A stretch of 64,000 nt of DNA from the NCBI RefSeq assembly GCF_002277895.1, contig NZ_CP022998.1:1469501-1533500 (forward strand), given 5' to 3'. Shown in pieces: positions 44,851 to 55,046 of this stretch. The notes beneath the pieces were generated by a model that had not been told where the DNA came from, searched no databases, and saw only the letters and a list, made by a program, of their open reading frames with translations. The position numbers and the translations under genes are program-made. Source of the DNA: Rhizobium sp. 11515TR (GTDB taxonomy: Bacteria > Pseudomonadota > Alphaproteobacteria > Rhizobiales > Rhizobiaceae). The first letter of the stretch is position 1. The number at the start of each line of letters is the position of its first letter.

Positions 44851-45345
44851 ATGACCGGAAAGATTCTCGTCAGCGCCTGCCTCATGGGCCATGCCGTCCG
44901 CTACGACGGGCGTTCCAAGCCGCTTGTGCATCCGGCGATCGGTCGCTGGCGTGAGGAGGGGCTGTTGGTGACGATCTGTCCGGAAATGTCTGCGGGGATG
45001 GTCATACCGAGGCCACCCGCCGAGATTGCTGGTGGCGCCACCGGCGAGGATGTGCTTGCCGGCACCGCAAAGGTGATGGAAATCACCGGCGGCGATGTCA
45101 CGGCGCAGTTTCGCCAGGCGGCGGAAAATGCGCTGGCGCTCGCAACAGAAACCGGCTGTCGCTACGCCCTGCTGATCGACGGAAGCCCGTCCTGCGGTTC
45201 GGGCTTCATCTATGACGGCTCATTTTCGGGTGACCGGCAGAATGGCAGGGGCGTCACGGCGGCGTTGCTCAAGCAGGCCGGCATTGAGGTCTATTCCGAT
45301 CGCGAGATCGACCTGCTGGTTGAGCGCCTGAAGGTCGCAGACTGA
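44851..45345 (+). CDS. DUF523 domain-containing protein
   Basis: A 164-residue protein with the DUF523 pattern: ILVSACLMGHAVRYDGRSK, then ICPEMSAGMVIPRPPAEIAG and DGSPSCGSGFIYDG. Conserved cysteines (SACLMG, ICPE, SPSCGSG) suggest metal or cluster binding. It starts 14 nt after glyS. The role is unknown. A bidirectional terminator follows. Confidence 0.85.
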   Translation: MTGKILVSACLMGHAVRYDGRSKPLVHPAIGRWREEGLLVTICPEMSAGMVIPRPPAEIAGGATGEDVLAGTAKVMEITGGDVTAQFRQAAENALALATETGCRYALLIDGSPSCGSGFIYDGSFSGDRQNGRGVTAALLKQAGIEVYSDREIDLLVERLKVAD

Positions 45346-45368
45346 CGCCGCAAAGCTTTGCTCAAAAG

Positions 45369-45406
45369 AAAACCGCCGGACGCGAGCCCGGCGGTTTCCC
45401 ATTTTT
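45369..45406. terminator. Terminator between DUF523 and the convergent MCP gene
   Basis: AACCGCCGG and CCGGCGGTT pair across an ACGCGAGC loop, with A-rich sequence before and CCCATTTTT after. It can serve both convergent genes. Confidence 0.8.
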
Positions 45407-45419
45407 GTAACTGTACTGA

Positions 45420-47234
45420 TCAGGCGGCGCGGCGATGATCCATGGTCGCGCGACCTTCGTTGACTCGGAAACCGCGGATGAGCGCAAGCAGATCTTCCGT
45501 ATCGGCGGCGAGCGTCTCGGCCGATGCGGTGGTCTCTTCGGCCATGGCGGCGTTCTGCTGCGTGGCGGCATCGAGCTGGTTCATCGAAGACGAGATAGAG
45601 CGCAGCGTCGTATCTTGCTCGGAGGCGCTGTGGGCGATCTTCGAGACGATCTCGTTGGCGGCCTTGATCTGGTCGGAGATGCGCTTCAGCGCCTCGCCCG
45701 CCTCGCCGACAAGGCGGACGCCCTGGTCGACCTGGCCGGAAGAGCGGGCGATCTGGTCCTTGATCTCCTTGGCGGCTGCCGCGGAGCGCTGGGCGAGTTC
45801 ACGCACTTCCTGGGCGACGACGGCAAAACCCTTGCCGGATTCGCCGGCACGAGCCGCCTCGACGCCGGCATTGAGCGCCAGGAGGTTGGTCTGGAAGGCG
45901 ATCTCATCGATGACGCCGATGATCTTGCCGATTTCTGCCGAAGACTTCTCGATGCCGCTCATCGCTTCGATTGCCTGGGCAACCACGGCATCGCTGCGCG
46001 ATGCTTCGGCGCTGACGGCATGAACGCGCTTGCTGGCCTCGTCGGCGCCTTCCGCGGTCTGTCGAACGGCGACGGTGAGCTCGTCGAGTGCCGCCGAGGT
46101 CTCTTCCAGGCTGGCGGCCTGACGTTCGGTGCGCTGTGACAGTTCGTTGGAGGCGCGGCGGATTTCTTCCTTGCTGAGGCCGATGTCGTTGCCCTTGGCG
46201 TTGACGCGGCCCATCGCGGCTTCCAGATGCGACAGTGCCTCGTTGAAGTTGTTGCGAAGGCCGGCATAGCTTGCGCCGAGATCGCCGCATCGCACGGTGA
46301 GGTCGCCGCGGGCGAGGTCTTCAAGCGCCCGGCCGATGACCGAGACGACGCGCGCCTGTTCGTGGGCCTCGTCCTGCTGCTGGCGCAGGTTCTGTTCGCG
46401 CTCGTTGCTGATTTCCAGCTCCTGTGCTGCCTGGCGGTCGGCAAGTGCATGACGTTCGCGAACCTTTTCCTGCAGCGCCTGGGTTGCCTTCGCCATCAGG
46501 CCGATTTCATTGCGCATCTCGGTATGTGGGATGGCTGTCTTCACGTCTTCGTCGGCGACGGCCTTCAGGGCCGCATGGACGTCGGTCAGCGGCTTCGTGA
46601 TGCCGCGGATGAAGTAGAAGGCGGCACCGATACCGATCAGGAAGACGATGCCGCAGATCATGAGCGCACGCCACATGGTGGCCTCGATCTGCGCCTCGAG
46701 GTCATCCATGTAGACACCGCATCCTAGGACGATCTGCCAGGGCGCGAAGGCGGCTGAATAGCTGCCCTTCAGGAAGAACTCGCTGTCGGAGTGACCCGGC
46801 TTGTTCCAGTAATAGATGGTGCGGCCGCCGCCCTTGATGCCCTTCTCCACCATTTCCTTGCTGAAATGAGTGCCGTTCTTGTCGACCTGCGAGGACATGT
46901 CCTTGCCAATATTGACGGGGCTCGGATGAATGCGCTGGATCACATTGTAATCGAAACCGAAGAGATAGCCTGCCGGCGCGAAGCTGACATGCGACAGAAC
47001 CTTGAAGGCTTCGGCCTGGGCCGCCTCATGGGTCATCTCGCCGGATTTTTCGCGCTGATAATACTGGTTCAAAACCGAGATGCCGGATTCGACCTGCGTG
47101 CGCAGCATGTCGAAGCGGTCGTCGTAAATGGAATCGGCCTGGGACCGGATCTGGAAATAAGTCGCCACCGCGAAGGCGGCCATCAGGACGCCAAGCAGGG
47201 CAAATAATTGATGCGAAATCTTGAGATTCTTCAT
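45420..47234 (-). CDS. Methyl-accepting chemotaxis protein
   Basis: A 604-residue transducer with two membrane helices (about 8-27 and 183-204) around a periplasmic single-cache domain (about 30-180) that contains GYLFGFDYNVIQRIHPSP. A HAMP domain follows (about 205-260) and then the coiled-coil signalling domain with the hairpin tip EIAFQTNLLALNAGVEAARA. No C-terminal CheR-binding pentapeptide is present (it ends DHRRAA). The ATG at 47234 follows GGGAGG. The ligand is unknown; cache folds often sense organic acids. Confidence 0.93.
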   Translation of the reverse strand: MKNLKISHQLFALLGVLMAAFAVATYFQIRSQADSIYDDRFDMLRTQVESGISVLNQYYQREKSGEMTHEAAQAEAFKVLSHVSFAPAGYLFGFDYNVIQRIHPSPVNIGKDMSSQVDKNGTHFSKEMVEKGIKGGGRTIYYWNKPGHSDSEFFLKGSYSAAFAPWQIVLGCGVYMDDLEAQIEATMWRALMICGIVFLIGIGAAFYFIRGITKPLTDVHAALKAVADEDVKTAIPHTEMRNEIGLMAKATQALQEKVRERHALADRQAAQELEISNEREQNLRQQQDEAHEQARVVSVIGRALEDLARGDLTVRCGDLGASYAGLRNNFNEALSHLEAAMGRVNAKGNDIGLSKEEIRRASNELSQRTERQAASLEETSAALDELTVAVRQTAEGADEASKRVHAVSAEASRSDAVVAQAIEAMSGIEKSSAEIGKIIGVIDEIAFQTNLLALNAGVEAARAGESGKGFAVVAQEVRELAQRSAAAAKEIKDQIARSSGQVDQGVRLVGEAGEALKRISDQIKAANEIVSKIAHSASEQDTTLRSISSSMNQLDAATQQNAAMAEETTASAETLAADTEDLLALIRGFRVNEGRATMDHRRAA

Positions 47235-47599
47235 GGTGCCTCCCACAGGGGTGAATACCGGTGCGGTTTCCTACCGCCTGTGCGATCGCCTGAGAGAATC
47301 CCAATACGCTTGCCGCCGCTCGAATGACATGCTGCTGTCCGGTGACAGTAAAATCGCTGTTTATGTCTAAAAAAGCTTTAATTGTAGGGATTTGGTTGTG
47401 TTTTATTTTAATTTAAACCGCAGATATGCGCTTGAATCATAAGTAATACATATTTTGACTTAAGGATGACTACGGCTGAACCAAGCATTTCCTGATAATT
47501 TATTTAGATATCCCGAATATTAGGAAAATATATTCGAAAACGTGAATGGTAGCCGGCATTCCGCAAGCAAACAAACTCAGCCGGGAATGGATTGCCAGA
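47235..47599. other. AT-rich upstream region of the MCP gene
   Basis: About 365 nt, much less GC-rich than its surroundings from 47340 to 47540. No gene is evident. It should hold the MCP promoter, but I cannot identify a certain -10/-35 pair. Confidence 0.4.
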
Positions 47600-48028
47600 T
47601 TATTGGCGAAGCTGGAAGCCGGAGATATCGAGCGGCGCAGGTTCGCGAGCCGCGGAGGAGTTGGGCAAAGCTGCCGTCCGAGCCGTCATGTCGATGCCAT
47701 CGACGGGCTCACCGGCGGCCGCGAGCGCTTCTGGCGTAGGCTTGCTGACGAAGGTGACAGGCGAACCGCCCATCCACGCTTCGGTGCGGACCACCCTTTT
47801 CTGACCATCGATATTACGCACGACGACGGATTGGGTGCCGGGCTCCAGCGTCGGTACGCTATATTCCCTTTCCGCGACTGGCGGCTTCAGCGGAGGGCAC
47901 TCGGTGCAGCTCTTGTCGATAATGCTGCCTCTGCCGCCGATCATCGTGCCTTCGATCGGCTGGATCGACGAGGCCATGGCGGAGCCGCCGGTCAGTACAC
48001 ACGCCAAGGTCACAAAGAAGGAACGCAT
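47600..48028 (-). CDS. Small exported protein, HPE1-like
   Basis: A 142-residue exported protein with a short signal peptide (MRSFFVTLACVLTGGSAMAS). The mature part contains CTECPPLKPP, then YSVPTLEPGTQSVVVRNIDG and EAWMGGSPVTFVSK. It resembles rhizobial proteins annotated as plant virulence effector HPE1-like. That name is by recollection of the family; an effector role is not shown. The ATG at 48028 follows GGAG. It lies alone on the minus strand between MCP and purD. Confidence 0.7.
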   Translation of the reverse strand: MRSFFVTLACVLTGGSAMASSIQPIEGTMIGGRGSIIDKSCTECPPLKPPVAEREYSVPTLEPGTQSVVVRNIDGQKRVVRTEAWMGGSPVTFVSKPTPEALAAAGEPVDGIDMTARTAALPNSSAAREPAPLDISGFQLRQ

Positions 48029-48140
48029 AACCAAGAACTCCGCCTATAATGTCGGAGATATTACGGGAGCTTTATTTCCATCCCGTCAGGAGACTAGGTA
48101 AAAATTTAATGGACTTGCGATTGCAGAGCCGCCGCGGTGT

Positions 48141-49409
48141 TTACTTTTCACGCTCCACTGCACGCCATCCGATATCATTGCGGTAGAAGCCGTTATCCCA
48201 TTTCACCTTGCCAGCCAGAGCATAGGCACGTTCCTTTGCCTCGCTCACCGTCTTGCCGGTCGCCGTGATGTTCAGTACCCGACCGCCGGTCGCAACCAGC
48301 GTGCCGTCCTTCAGTTCTGTGCCGGCATGGAACACTTTCTCACCTTCACTATCCGCGGGTAGTGCTGTGATCGGCGTGTTCTTGGCATAGGAGCCGGGAT
48401 AGCCTTTCGAGGCCATGACGACGGTCAGCGCCGGGTCGTCGCTCCATTCGGCCGTCACCTGATCCAGCGTGCCGTTGGCGCAGGCATAGAGCAGCGGCAG
48501 CAGGTCGCTCTTCAGCCGCATCATCAGTACCTGGCATTCGGGATCGCCGAAACGGACATTGTATTCGATCAGCTCAGGCCCCTTGGCGGTGATCATCAGC
48601 CCGGCGAAGAAGACGCCGCTGAAGGCATGGCCGCTTTCCGCCATGCCGCGCATCGTCGGCTCGATGATCTCCTTCATGGTGCGCTCGACCATGTCTGCAG
48701 TCATTACGGGGGCAGGGGAATAGGCGCCCATACCGCCGGTGTTCGGGCCGGTATCGCCATCGCCGACGCGCTTGTGATCCTGGGCGGTCGCCAGCGCCAG
48801 CGCATGCTTGCCGTCGCAAAGGCAGAAGAAGCTTGCCTCCTCGCCGTCGAGATAGGCCTCGATTACGACTTCCGCGCCGGCCTCGCCGAATGCACCCTCG
48901 AAGCAATCGTCGATCGCGGCAAGCGCCTCGTCGACCGTCATGGCGACGGTGACGCCCTTGCCCGCCGCCAGGCCGTCCGCCTTGACAACGATCGGTGCGC
49001 CTTGAGCGCGGATATAGGCTTTCGCCTTCGGTGCGTTGTTGAAGCGCTGGTAGGCGCCGGTGGGAATATTGTAGCGGGCGCAAATATCCTTGGTGAAACC
49101 CTTGGACCCTTCGAGTTGTGCCGCCGCTGCGGAAGGGCCGAAGACAGCGATGCCGGCGGCGCGTAGCGCATCGGCAATGCCGGCGACCAAGGGCGCCTCC
49201 GGGCCGACCACGACGAAGTTGATGGCCTTGTCCTTGCAGAAGGCGACAACGGCCTCATGGTTGTCGATATCGATCGCCGCAGGCGTCGCATGCTCGGCAA
49301 TGCCGGGATTGCCCGGTGCGGCATAGAATTCCGTCATAAGAGGCGATTGCGCCAGCTTCCAGGCCAATGCGTGCTCGCGTCCGCCCGATCCGATCAACAG
49401 AACTCTCAT
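48141..49409 (-). CDS. purD: Phosphoribosylamine-glycine ligase
   Basis: PurD makes glycinamide ribonucleotide from phosphoribosylamine, glycine and ATP in purine synthesis. The 422-residue ATP-grasp enzyme starts [20 protein letters not shown] and has [35 protein letters not shown] and [10 protein letters not shown], all family signatures. The ATG at 49409 is supported by AAGGGC upstream; a longer frame to 49460 is not. It is on the minus strand, divergent from tex. Confidence 0.96.
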   Translation of the reverse strand: MRVLLIGSGGREHALAWKLAQSPLMTEFYAAPGNPGIAEHATPAAIDIDNHEAVVAFCKDKAINFVVVGPEAPLVAGIADALRAAGIAVFGPSAAAAQLEGSKGFTKDICARYNIPTGAYQRFNNAPKAKAYIRAQGAPIVVKADGLAAGKGVTVAMTVDEALAAIDDCFEGAFGEAGAEVVIEAYLDGEEASFFCLCDGKHALALATAQDHKRVGDGDTGPNTGGMGAYSPAPVMTADMVERTMKEIIEPTMRGMAESGHAFSGVFFAGLMITAKGPELIEYNVRFGDPECQVLMMRLKSDLLPLLYACANGTLDQVTAEWSDDPALTVVMASKGYPGSYAKNTPITALPADSEGEKVFHAGTELKDGTLVATGGRVLNITATGKTVSEAKERAYALAGKVKWDNGFYRNDIGWRAVEREK

Positions 49410-49654
49410 GGCTTGCCCTTTCGTTGCGTCCTTTTGCGCGGTTAAGGGGGGTTGAGCCAAAGGTCAAGCGGCAAATCCTGTGGAGGCAGGGCCGGCAACA
49501 TTGCCATGCCTTTTTATCCCGTTAAAGCGGAAGCGGCTTCGCCCTCCACGCCATCTCCGCGCCCGGATTGGCGTGTTCCGTGACGAAAACCGCTTCTTAT
49601 GTCCGCGGGATCATGCTTATGGTCCCCTCACGATTGTCCAGTTCAGAGAGACAC

Positions 49655-51964
49655 ATGTCCGCCGATATCCGTTCCCTTGCTGCTACCATCGCCGCCGAGA
49701 TCAACTCCCGCCCGGATCAGGCCAAGGCCGCCATCGAGCTCTTGGACGAAGGCGCGACCGTGCCCTTCATTGCCCGTTACCGCAAGGAGGTGACTGGCGG
49801 CCTCGATGATACCCAGCTTCGCACTTTGTCGGAACGTCTCGTCTATCTGCGTGAGCTGGAAGCCCGCCGTGCCGCCATCATCGAATCCATCACCAGCCAG
49901 GGCAAGATGACCGACGAGTTGATGGGCAAGATCGCCATGGTCGCAACCAAGTCTGAGCTGGAAGACCTTTATCTGCCCTACAAGCCGAAGCGCCGCACGC
50001 GCGCCGAGATTGCGAGAGAGCGTGGCCTCGGCCCCCTGGCCGACACGATCCTTGCCGATCGCTCTAAGGAGCCGACGGTGCTGGCCGAAGGTTTCCTCAC
50101 GGCCGATGTGCCTGATGTGAAGACGGCGCTGGAAGGCGCGCGCGATATCATCGCCGAAGGCATTGCCGAAAATGCCGATCTGCTCGGCAAGCTGCGCAAC
50201 TACATGAAGACCAACGCCACGCTGAAGGCCGCCGTCGTCGACGGCAAGCAGGAGGCAGGCGCCAAGTTCTCGGACTATTTCGCCCATCAGGAGCGTTGGG
50301 CGACAGCGCCCGGTCATCGCGCGCTCGCCATGCTGCGCGGCTGGAACGAAGAGGTCCTGACGCTCACTATCGAAGTCGATGTTGATGCCGTCTCACCGAA
50401 CAAGCCGGTCGAGCGCATGATCACCGCGGCGTATGATATCGGTGCCAGCCGGCCCGGCGATCGCTGGTTGACGGAGGTCGCGAGCTGGACATGGCGCGTG
50501 AAGCTTTCGATGTCACTGTCGCTCGACCTGATGCGCGAACTGCGCGAACGTGCCGAAGAAGAAGCGATCCATGTCTTCGCCCGCAATTTGAAGGATCTGC
50601 TGCTGGCGGCTCCTGCCGGTTCGCGCGCCACCATGGGCCTCGATCCGGGCATCCGCACCGGCGTCAAGGTCGCCGTGGTGGACGGCACGGGCAAGCTCCT
50701 GGAGACGACGACAGTCTATCCGTTCCCACCGAAGAACGACGTACGCGGCACGCAGGCGACGCTGGCCGCGCTCATCCGCAAGCACAAGGTCGAGCTGATC
50801 GCGATCGGCAACGGCACTGGCAGCCGCGAAACCGAAAAGCTGGTGGCCGACATGCTGGCCGAACTGCCCGCTCCGAAGCCGACCAAGGTCATCGTTTCGG
50901 AAGCCGGCGCATCGGTCTATTCCGCCTCGGAAACGGCAGCGCTTGAATTCCCCGGTCTTGACGTCTCGCTGCGCGGCGCTGTCTCCATTGCCCGCCGCCT
51001 GCAAGATCCGCTGGCGGAGCTGGTGAAGATCGAGCCGAAATCGATCGGCGTCGGCCAATATCAGCACGATGTCGACCAACAAAAGCTGTCGCGTTCGCTG
51101 GATGCCGTGGTCGAGGATGCGGTGAACGCTGTCGGGGTCGATCTGAACACGGCCTCGGCGCCGCTGCTTTCCCGTGTCTCGGGTCTTGGCCCGTCGATCG
51201 CCGATGCCATCGTCAAGCATCGCGATGTCGAAGGCGCGTTTGAGACGCGGCGCGATCTCCTGAAAGTCGCCCGTCTCGGCCAGCGCACCTTCGAGCAATG
51301 CGCCGGCTTCCTGCGCATCCCGAATGGCAAAGAGCCGCTCGACGCGTCCTCGGTGCACCCGGAAGCCTATGGTGTGGCGAAGAAGATCGTTGCTGCCTGC
51401 GGCCGTGATCTCCGCACGCTGATGGGCGATACGGCAACGCTGAAGGCCATCGATCCCCGGCAATTCATCGACGACAAATTCGGCCTGCCGACCGTGCGTG
51501 ACATCATCGCCGAGCTGGAAAAGCCGGGCCGAGATCCGCGTCCGAGCTTCAAGACAGCGACCTTTGCGGAGGGCATCAACGAGATCAGCGACCTCAAACC
51601 GGGAATGCTGCTGGAGGGAACCGTGACCAACGTCGCCGCCTTTGGCGCCTTCGTCGATATAGGCGTCCATCAGGACGGTTTGGTGCATGTCTCGCAGCTG
51701 GCGGACCGTTTCATCAAGGACCCGCATGAGGTCGTGAAGGCTGGCGATGTCGTCAAGGTCAGGGTCGTGGAAGTCGATGCGAAGCGTAAGCGAATCGGCC
51801 TTTCCATGCGCAAAGATGGCAGCACTGTGGCAGCCCCGTCGGGGCGTGACACACGCGAACAGGGTGGTTTGCGCAACGCTGGCGTTAAGGGAAATACCCG
51901 TCCGAAGGCCGAACAGCAGGGTAGTTTTGGGGCCGCCTTGGCCGATGCACTCAAACGAAAATAA
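49655..51964 (+). CDS. tex: RNA-binding transcription accessory protein Tex
   Basis: A 769-residue Tex protein, a cytoplasmic nucleic acid-binding factor related to Spt6. Domains in order: helical N-terminal part (1-300) with [15 protein letters not shown], a YqgF-like nuclease fold (about 320-450, [20 protein letters not shown]), helix-hairpin-helix segments (about 480-570, [19 protein letters not shown]) and a C-terminal S1 domain (about 640-715, [20 protein letters not shown]). A basic tail follows. The ATG at 49655 is chosen over an earlier in-frame start by family length. Confidence 0.95.
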   Translation: MSADIRSLAATIAAEINSRPDQAKAAIELLDEGATVPFIARYRKEVTGGLDDTQLRTLSERLVYLRELEARRAAIIESITSQGKMTDELMGKIAMVATKSELEDLYLPYKPKRRTRAEIARERGLGPLADTILADRSKEPTVLAEGFLTADVPDVKTALEGARDIIAEGIAENADLLGKLRNYMKTNATLKAAVVDGKQEAGAKFSDYFAHQERWATAPGHRALAMLRGWNEEVLTLTIEVDVDAVSPNKPVERMITAAYDIGASRPGDRWLTEVASWTWRVKLSMSLSLDLMRELRERAEEEAIHVFARNLKDLLLAAPAGSRATMGLDPGIRTGVKVAVVDGTGKLLETTTVYPFPPKNDVRGTQATLAALIRKHKVELIAIGNGTGSRETEKLVADMLAELPAPKPTKVIVSEAGASVYSASETAALEFPGLDVSLRGAVSIARRLQDPLAELVKIEPKSIGVGQYQHDVDQQKLSRSLDAVVEDAVNAVGVDLNTASAPLLSRVSGLGPSIADAIVKHRDVEGAFETRRDLLKVARLGQRTFEQCAGFLRIPNGKEPLDASSVHPEAYGVAKKIVAACGRDLRTLMGDTATLKAIDPRQFIDDKFGLPTVRDIIAELEKPGRDPRPSFKTATFAEGINEISDLKPGMLLEGTVTNVAAFGAFVDIGVHQDGLVHVSQLADRFIKDPHEVVKAGDVVKVRVVEVDAKRKRIGLSMRKDGSTVAAPSGRDTREQGGLRNAGVKGNTRPKAEQQGSFGAALADALKRK

Positions 51965-51995
51965 GGACTTAGCGGAACTTCGTGCAAGAATGTCA

Positions 51996-52022
51996 CACTC
52001 TGGCAGCGTTGTTGCCAGAGTG
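51996..52022 (+). terminator. Stem-loop after tex
   Basis: CACTCTGGCA and TGCCAGAGTG form a perfect 10-bp stem with a 7-nt loop, 31 nt after the tex stop. No U-run follows, so it is an imperfect intrinsic terminator or an RNA-stabilising hairpin. Confidence 0.45.
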
Positions 52023-52066
52023 CCAATGACTGTGGAAAGGTGCGCTTGCCACGACGCTGTGAGGCG

Positions 52067-52081
52067 TTAAAGTTGCCTTAA
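52067..52081. promoter_or_regulatory. Candidate CtrA binding site before cfa (TTAA-N7-TTAA)
   Basis: TTAAAGTTGCCTTAA is a perfect CtrA full site, 27 nt before the cfa ATG, overlapping where a promoter -10 or leader would be. In rhizobia CtrA directs cell-cycle genes; its effect here is inferred. Confidence 0.4.
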
Positions 52082-52108
52082 TGTCATGTCATAACATTCG
52101 AGGCGTCC

Positions 52109-53368
52109 ATGGCGTCGACCCTTTTTCCTCTCGTCCAGAAAATCATCCGTAAAGGTTCACTCAGGCTTACGCTCGCATCCGGCGAGACCCATGTGGTCGG
52201 CGACGGTACCGGAGAGACGGTAGCCGTCCGGTTTGCCGACCAGCAGGCTGAAGATGCCGTCGCGCGCGATCCGACGCTCAAGCTCGGCGAAATGTATATG
52301 GAAGGCCGCTTCATCCTGGAGCAGGGCGACATTTACGAGTTCTTGTCGCTGGTGAAGCAGAATACCACCAACGAGGTCTTCGACTTCCGCATGGCGGCGC
52401 TGTTGATCGGCCGCATCGCCTGGCAGCAGATCAAGAGCCGCTCGCCGATCAATCGCAACAAGTACAATGTTGCGCATCACTACGATCTCTCGGCGAAGTT
52501 GTTCGATCTCTTCCTCGATGAGGACTGGCAATATTCCTGCGCCTATTTCAATCCACCTGGCATCAGCCTGGATGAAGCGCAGATCGCCAAGAAACGGCAC
52601 ATCACTGCTAAACTGCTGGTCGAGCCTGGCCAGAAGGTGTTGGAGATCGGCTCCGGCTGGGGCGGCATGGCTATGTATCTCGCCGAAGCTTATCCCGGTC
52701 TCGACGTGACCGGCATCACGCTCAGCGAAGAGCAGCTCAAGGTATCGCGTGAGCGGGCGGCCAAGCGTGGCCTCTCCGATCGAGTCCGCTTCGAGCTACA
52801 GGACTATCGCTACATGACCGGCAAGAAATTCGACCGTATCGTCTCGGTCGGCATGTTCGAACATGTCGGCATCGGCGACTACGGCAAGTTCTTCCGCAAG
52901 GTTTCGGAGCTGCTTGATGATAATGGCGTCATGCTGCTGCACTCCATTGCCCGCCCGAAGCCGAGCTTTGCCACCAACGCCTTCATCGAAAAGTATATTT
53001 TCCCCGGCGGCTACATTCCGTCGATCGGCGAGACCACGCCGCCGCTGGAAAAGGCCGGCTTGCTCACGCGTGATGTCGAGACCCTGCCGATGCACTATGC
53101 CTATACGCTGAGGCATTGGCGCAACCGCTTCGTGGCGCGCAAGGCCGATGCCGTCGCGCTCTATGACGAGAAGTTCTTCCGCATGTGGGAGTTCTATCTG
53201 GCCGGTTCCGAAATGGGCTTCCGCTGGGATGAGCTCTTCATCATGCAGCTCCAGATCACCAAGAACCAGTTCGCCGTCCCCGACAACCGCAATTACATCG
53301 CGGAACGCGAGGCGAAGCTGAAGGAATTCGAGGCAGGGCGCGCACCTTTGGAGAAGGTGACGTTCTGA
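52109..53368 (+). CDS. cfa: Cyclopropane-fatty-acyl-phospholipid synthase
   Basis: CFA synthase methylates unsaturated acyl chains of membrane phospholipids with SAM to form cyclopropane fatty acids. The 419 residues include YDLSAKLFDLFLDEDWQYSC and VLEIGSGWGGMAMYLAEAYP (SAM site), then FDRIVSVGMFEHVG and FIEKYIFPGGYIPS. The N-terminal 100 residues match the usual lipid-binding extension. Such modification often rises in stationary phase and under acid stress; a CtrA-type box precedes it. A strong terminator follows. Confidence 0.94.
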   Translation: MASTLFPLVQKIIRKGSLRLTLASGETHVVGDGTGETVAVRFADQQAEDAVARDPTLKLGEMYMEGRFILEQGDIYEFLSLVKQNTTNEVFDFRMAALLIGRIAWQQIKSRSPINRNKYNVAHHYDLSAKLFDLFLDEDWQYSCAYFNPPGISLDEAQIAKKRHITAKLLVEPGQKVLEIGSGWGGMAMYLAEAYPGLDVTGITLSEEQLKVSRERAAKRGLSDRVRFELQDYRYMTGKKFDRIVSVGMFEHVGIGDYGKFFRKVSELLDDNGVMLLHSIARPKPSFATNAFIEKYIFPGGYIPSIGETTPPLEKAGLLTRDVETLPMHYAYTLRHWRNRFVARKADAVALYDEKFFRMWEFYLAGSEMGFRWDELFIMQLQITKNQFAVPDNRNYIAEREAKLKEFEAGRAPLEKVTF

Positions 53369-53394
53369 GCCCCTGTCATCGCGCCGTTTGAGGG

Positions 53395-53431
53395 GGCCGG
53401 ACCGCGGAAAGCCACGGTCCGGCCTTTTCTA
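53395..53431 (+). terminator. Rho-independent terminator of cfa
   Basis: GGCCGGACCGCGG pairs with CCACGGTCCGGCC around a short AAAG loop, followed by TTTTCTATT. Confidence 0.88.
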
Positions 53432-53457
53432 TTCATGCCTGCGCGTCATCAAAGTTG

Positions 53458-53892
53458 CTATCTGCCGACATGGACGGTGAAGGTGCCGTCTTGCACCGTA
53501 CCATCCGTATTCAGTCCCGTAAGCCGCAGGGTGAATTGGTCGGTGCCCGAGAAACCGGGATTCGGCGTGTAGTAGACAATGTTCCCCTGGACCGTCTTGC
53601 CCGAGCACAGGTAGGCATTGCTGTCTTTCGGGAACTTTGCCGCGACCGGGCCGTGCTCGATGTCAACCTTGCCGTGGGCAGGCTGCTTGATGACGCCCGT
53701 ATAGGGAAATCCTGCAAAGGTGCAGTCCTGTTTTACGAGCGAAGTACTCGTAATCTTCGTCTTCTTGCCGGGGGCGGCACTTCCCGAAAAATGGCTTTGT
53801 TTCGCCCCGCCGATCGGAGTGCCGACACAGCCGGAAAGCGCCACGCCGGCAGCCAGCATCAGACCTAGGGAGATCAGGGATATGCTCTTCAT
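53458..53892 (-). CDS. Small lipoprotein with an Ig-like domain
   Basis: A 144-residue lipoprotein: signal sequence MKSISLISLGLMLAAGVALS with lipobox LSGC (C22). The mature part has GVIKQPAHGKVDIEHGPVAA, then IVYYTPNPGFSGTDQFTLRL, a pattern of bacterial Ig-like/cadherin-type adhesion folds (the P-x-F-x-G-x-D-x-F motif). It probably sits at the outer membrane or periplasm. Function unknown. It converges on cfa. Confidence 0.78.
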   Translation of the reverse strand: MKSISLISLGLMLAAGVALSGCVGTPIGGAKQSHFSGSAAPGKKTKITSTSLVKQDCTFAGFPYTGVIKQPAHGKVDIEHGPVAAKFPKDSNAYLCSGKTVQGNIVYYTPNPGFSGTDQFTLRLTGLNTDGTVQDGTFTVHVGR

Positions 53893-54159
53893 TCGTTTCT
53901 CATCTTTTGGAAATGGGGGCTATGAGATGGCGGGCACTTGGCAATTGCGACCGTTACCCACGATTGAGCATCTATACAGAAATTAAATCAACACGATAGG
54001 CCGGCGCATGTCGAATGGCATCCGGTTAGAGTAACCTGAATTTGATGTTCTGACGGGATTCGGGGTTTTGTGGTTAAGGGAGCGGTAACGCGATCCGCAT
54101 AATTTGCAGCAACTCTCGGGTCCTCCGGCCCTTTGTATTGCGTATCATGGAGTTTCGTT

Positions 54160-54972
54160 GTGTTTGCAAAGTTAAGGTTCCTTTTCATTGGCGGCCTCTC
54201 CGCTATCGCCTATGCCGGCGCTGCTGAGGCGGGCGACGGCCAGCATTTGTGGTCGGGTGACTGGTACCTAAGCGTCGGTGCGGCCGGTTTCTCTGCACCG
54301 AAGTTCGAAGGCGGCAAGCACAACAAGCTGCAATGGTCGCCATTGGTATCCATAGGCCGGCAGGGTCCTGGCCCACGCTTTTCCTCGCGCAACGACAATC
54401 CCTCCTTTGCCCTGATCGAAAGCGATGCCTTCCGCGTCGGCATCGTCGGCAAGTTCGTGCCGAGCCGCGACAGCGGCGACGGCCGTGAACTGAGAGGATT
54501 GAAGAAGGTCAAGTGGGGTGTGGAAGCCGGCGGCTTTGCTGAAGCCTATCCCACGGACTGGTTGCGTGCCCGCGTCGAAGTTCGTCAGGGCATTCGCGCC
54601 CATAGCGGCGTCGTTGCCGATGCAGCGGTGGATGCCTTTACCGACATCACGCCGGAGCTTCGCGCTTCGGCCGGTCCGCGCATGACGCTCGCCAGCAGCG
54701 ACTATTTCGACACCTATTACGGCGTCAATGCGCGCGAATCGGCCGCCTCCGGCCTCAGTGGCTACAAGCCCGGCGGCGGCGTCAAATCCGTCGGTTTCGG
54801 CGGCGCACTGACCTGGAAGGCCTCGCAGAACTGGACCACCAGCACCTTCCTCGAATATACCCGGCTCACCGGCCCGGCTGCCGACAGCAGCCTCGTGCGC
54901 GAGCGTGGCGACCGCAACCAACTGCTGATCGGCGTTTCCGCCAGCTACAAGTTCAATTTCACGATGAACTGA
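54160..54972 (+). CDS. MipA/OmpV family outer membrane protein
   Basis: A 270-residue exported protein with a signal peptide (about 1-24, LRFLFIGGLSAIAYAGAAEA) and amphipathic strands throughout, ending SASYKFNF-type with aromatic residues near the C-terminus, as in outer membrane beta-barrels. WSGDWYLSVGAAGFSAPKFE at the start of the mature part and FRVGIVGKFVPSR resemble MipA/OmpV proteins. The GTG at 54160 follows TGGAG by 7 nt; an in-frame TTG at 54133 is less likely. MipA members have been linked to murein synthesis scaffolds; role here unknown. Confidence 0.8.
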   Translation: MFAKLRFLFIGGLSAIAYAGAAEAGDGQHLWSGDWYLSVGAAGFSAPKFEGGKHNKLQWSPLVSIGRQGPGPRFSSRNDNPSFALIESDAFRVGIVGKFVPSRDSGDGRELRGLKKVKWGVEAGGFAEAYPTDWLRARVEVRQGIRAHSGVVADAAVDAFTDITPELRASAGPRMTLASSDYFDTYYGVNARESAASGLSGYKPGGGVKSVGFGGALTWKASQNWTTSTFLEYTRLTGPAADSSLVRERGDRNQLLIGVSASYKFNFTMN

Positions 54973-55046
54973 GCAACGGACGAGGTCATGTCTCGTTATG
55001 GCCTCGCCGCTTGACCTCGAGTGCCGGATATCACTACTACTCGCCT

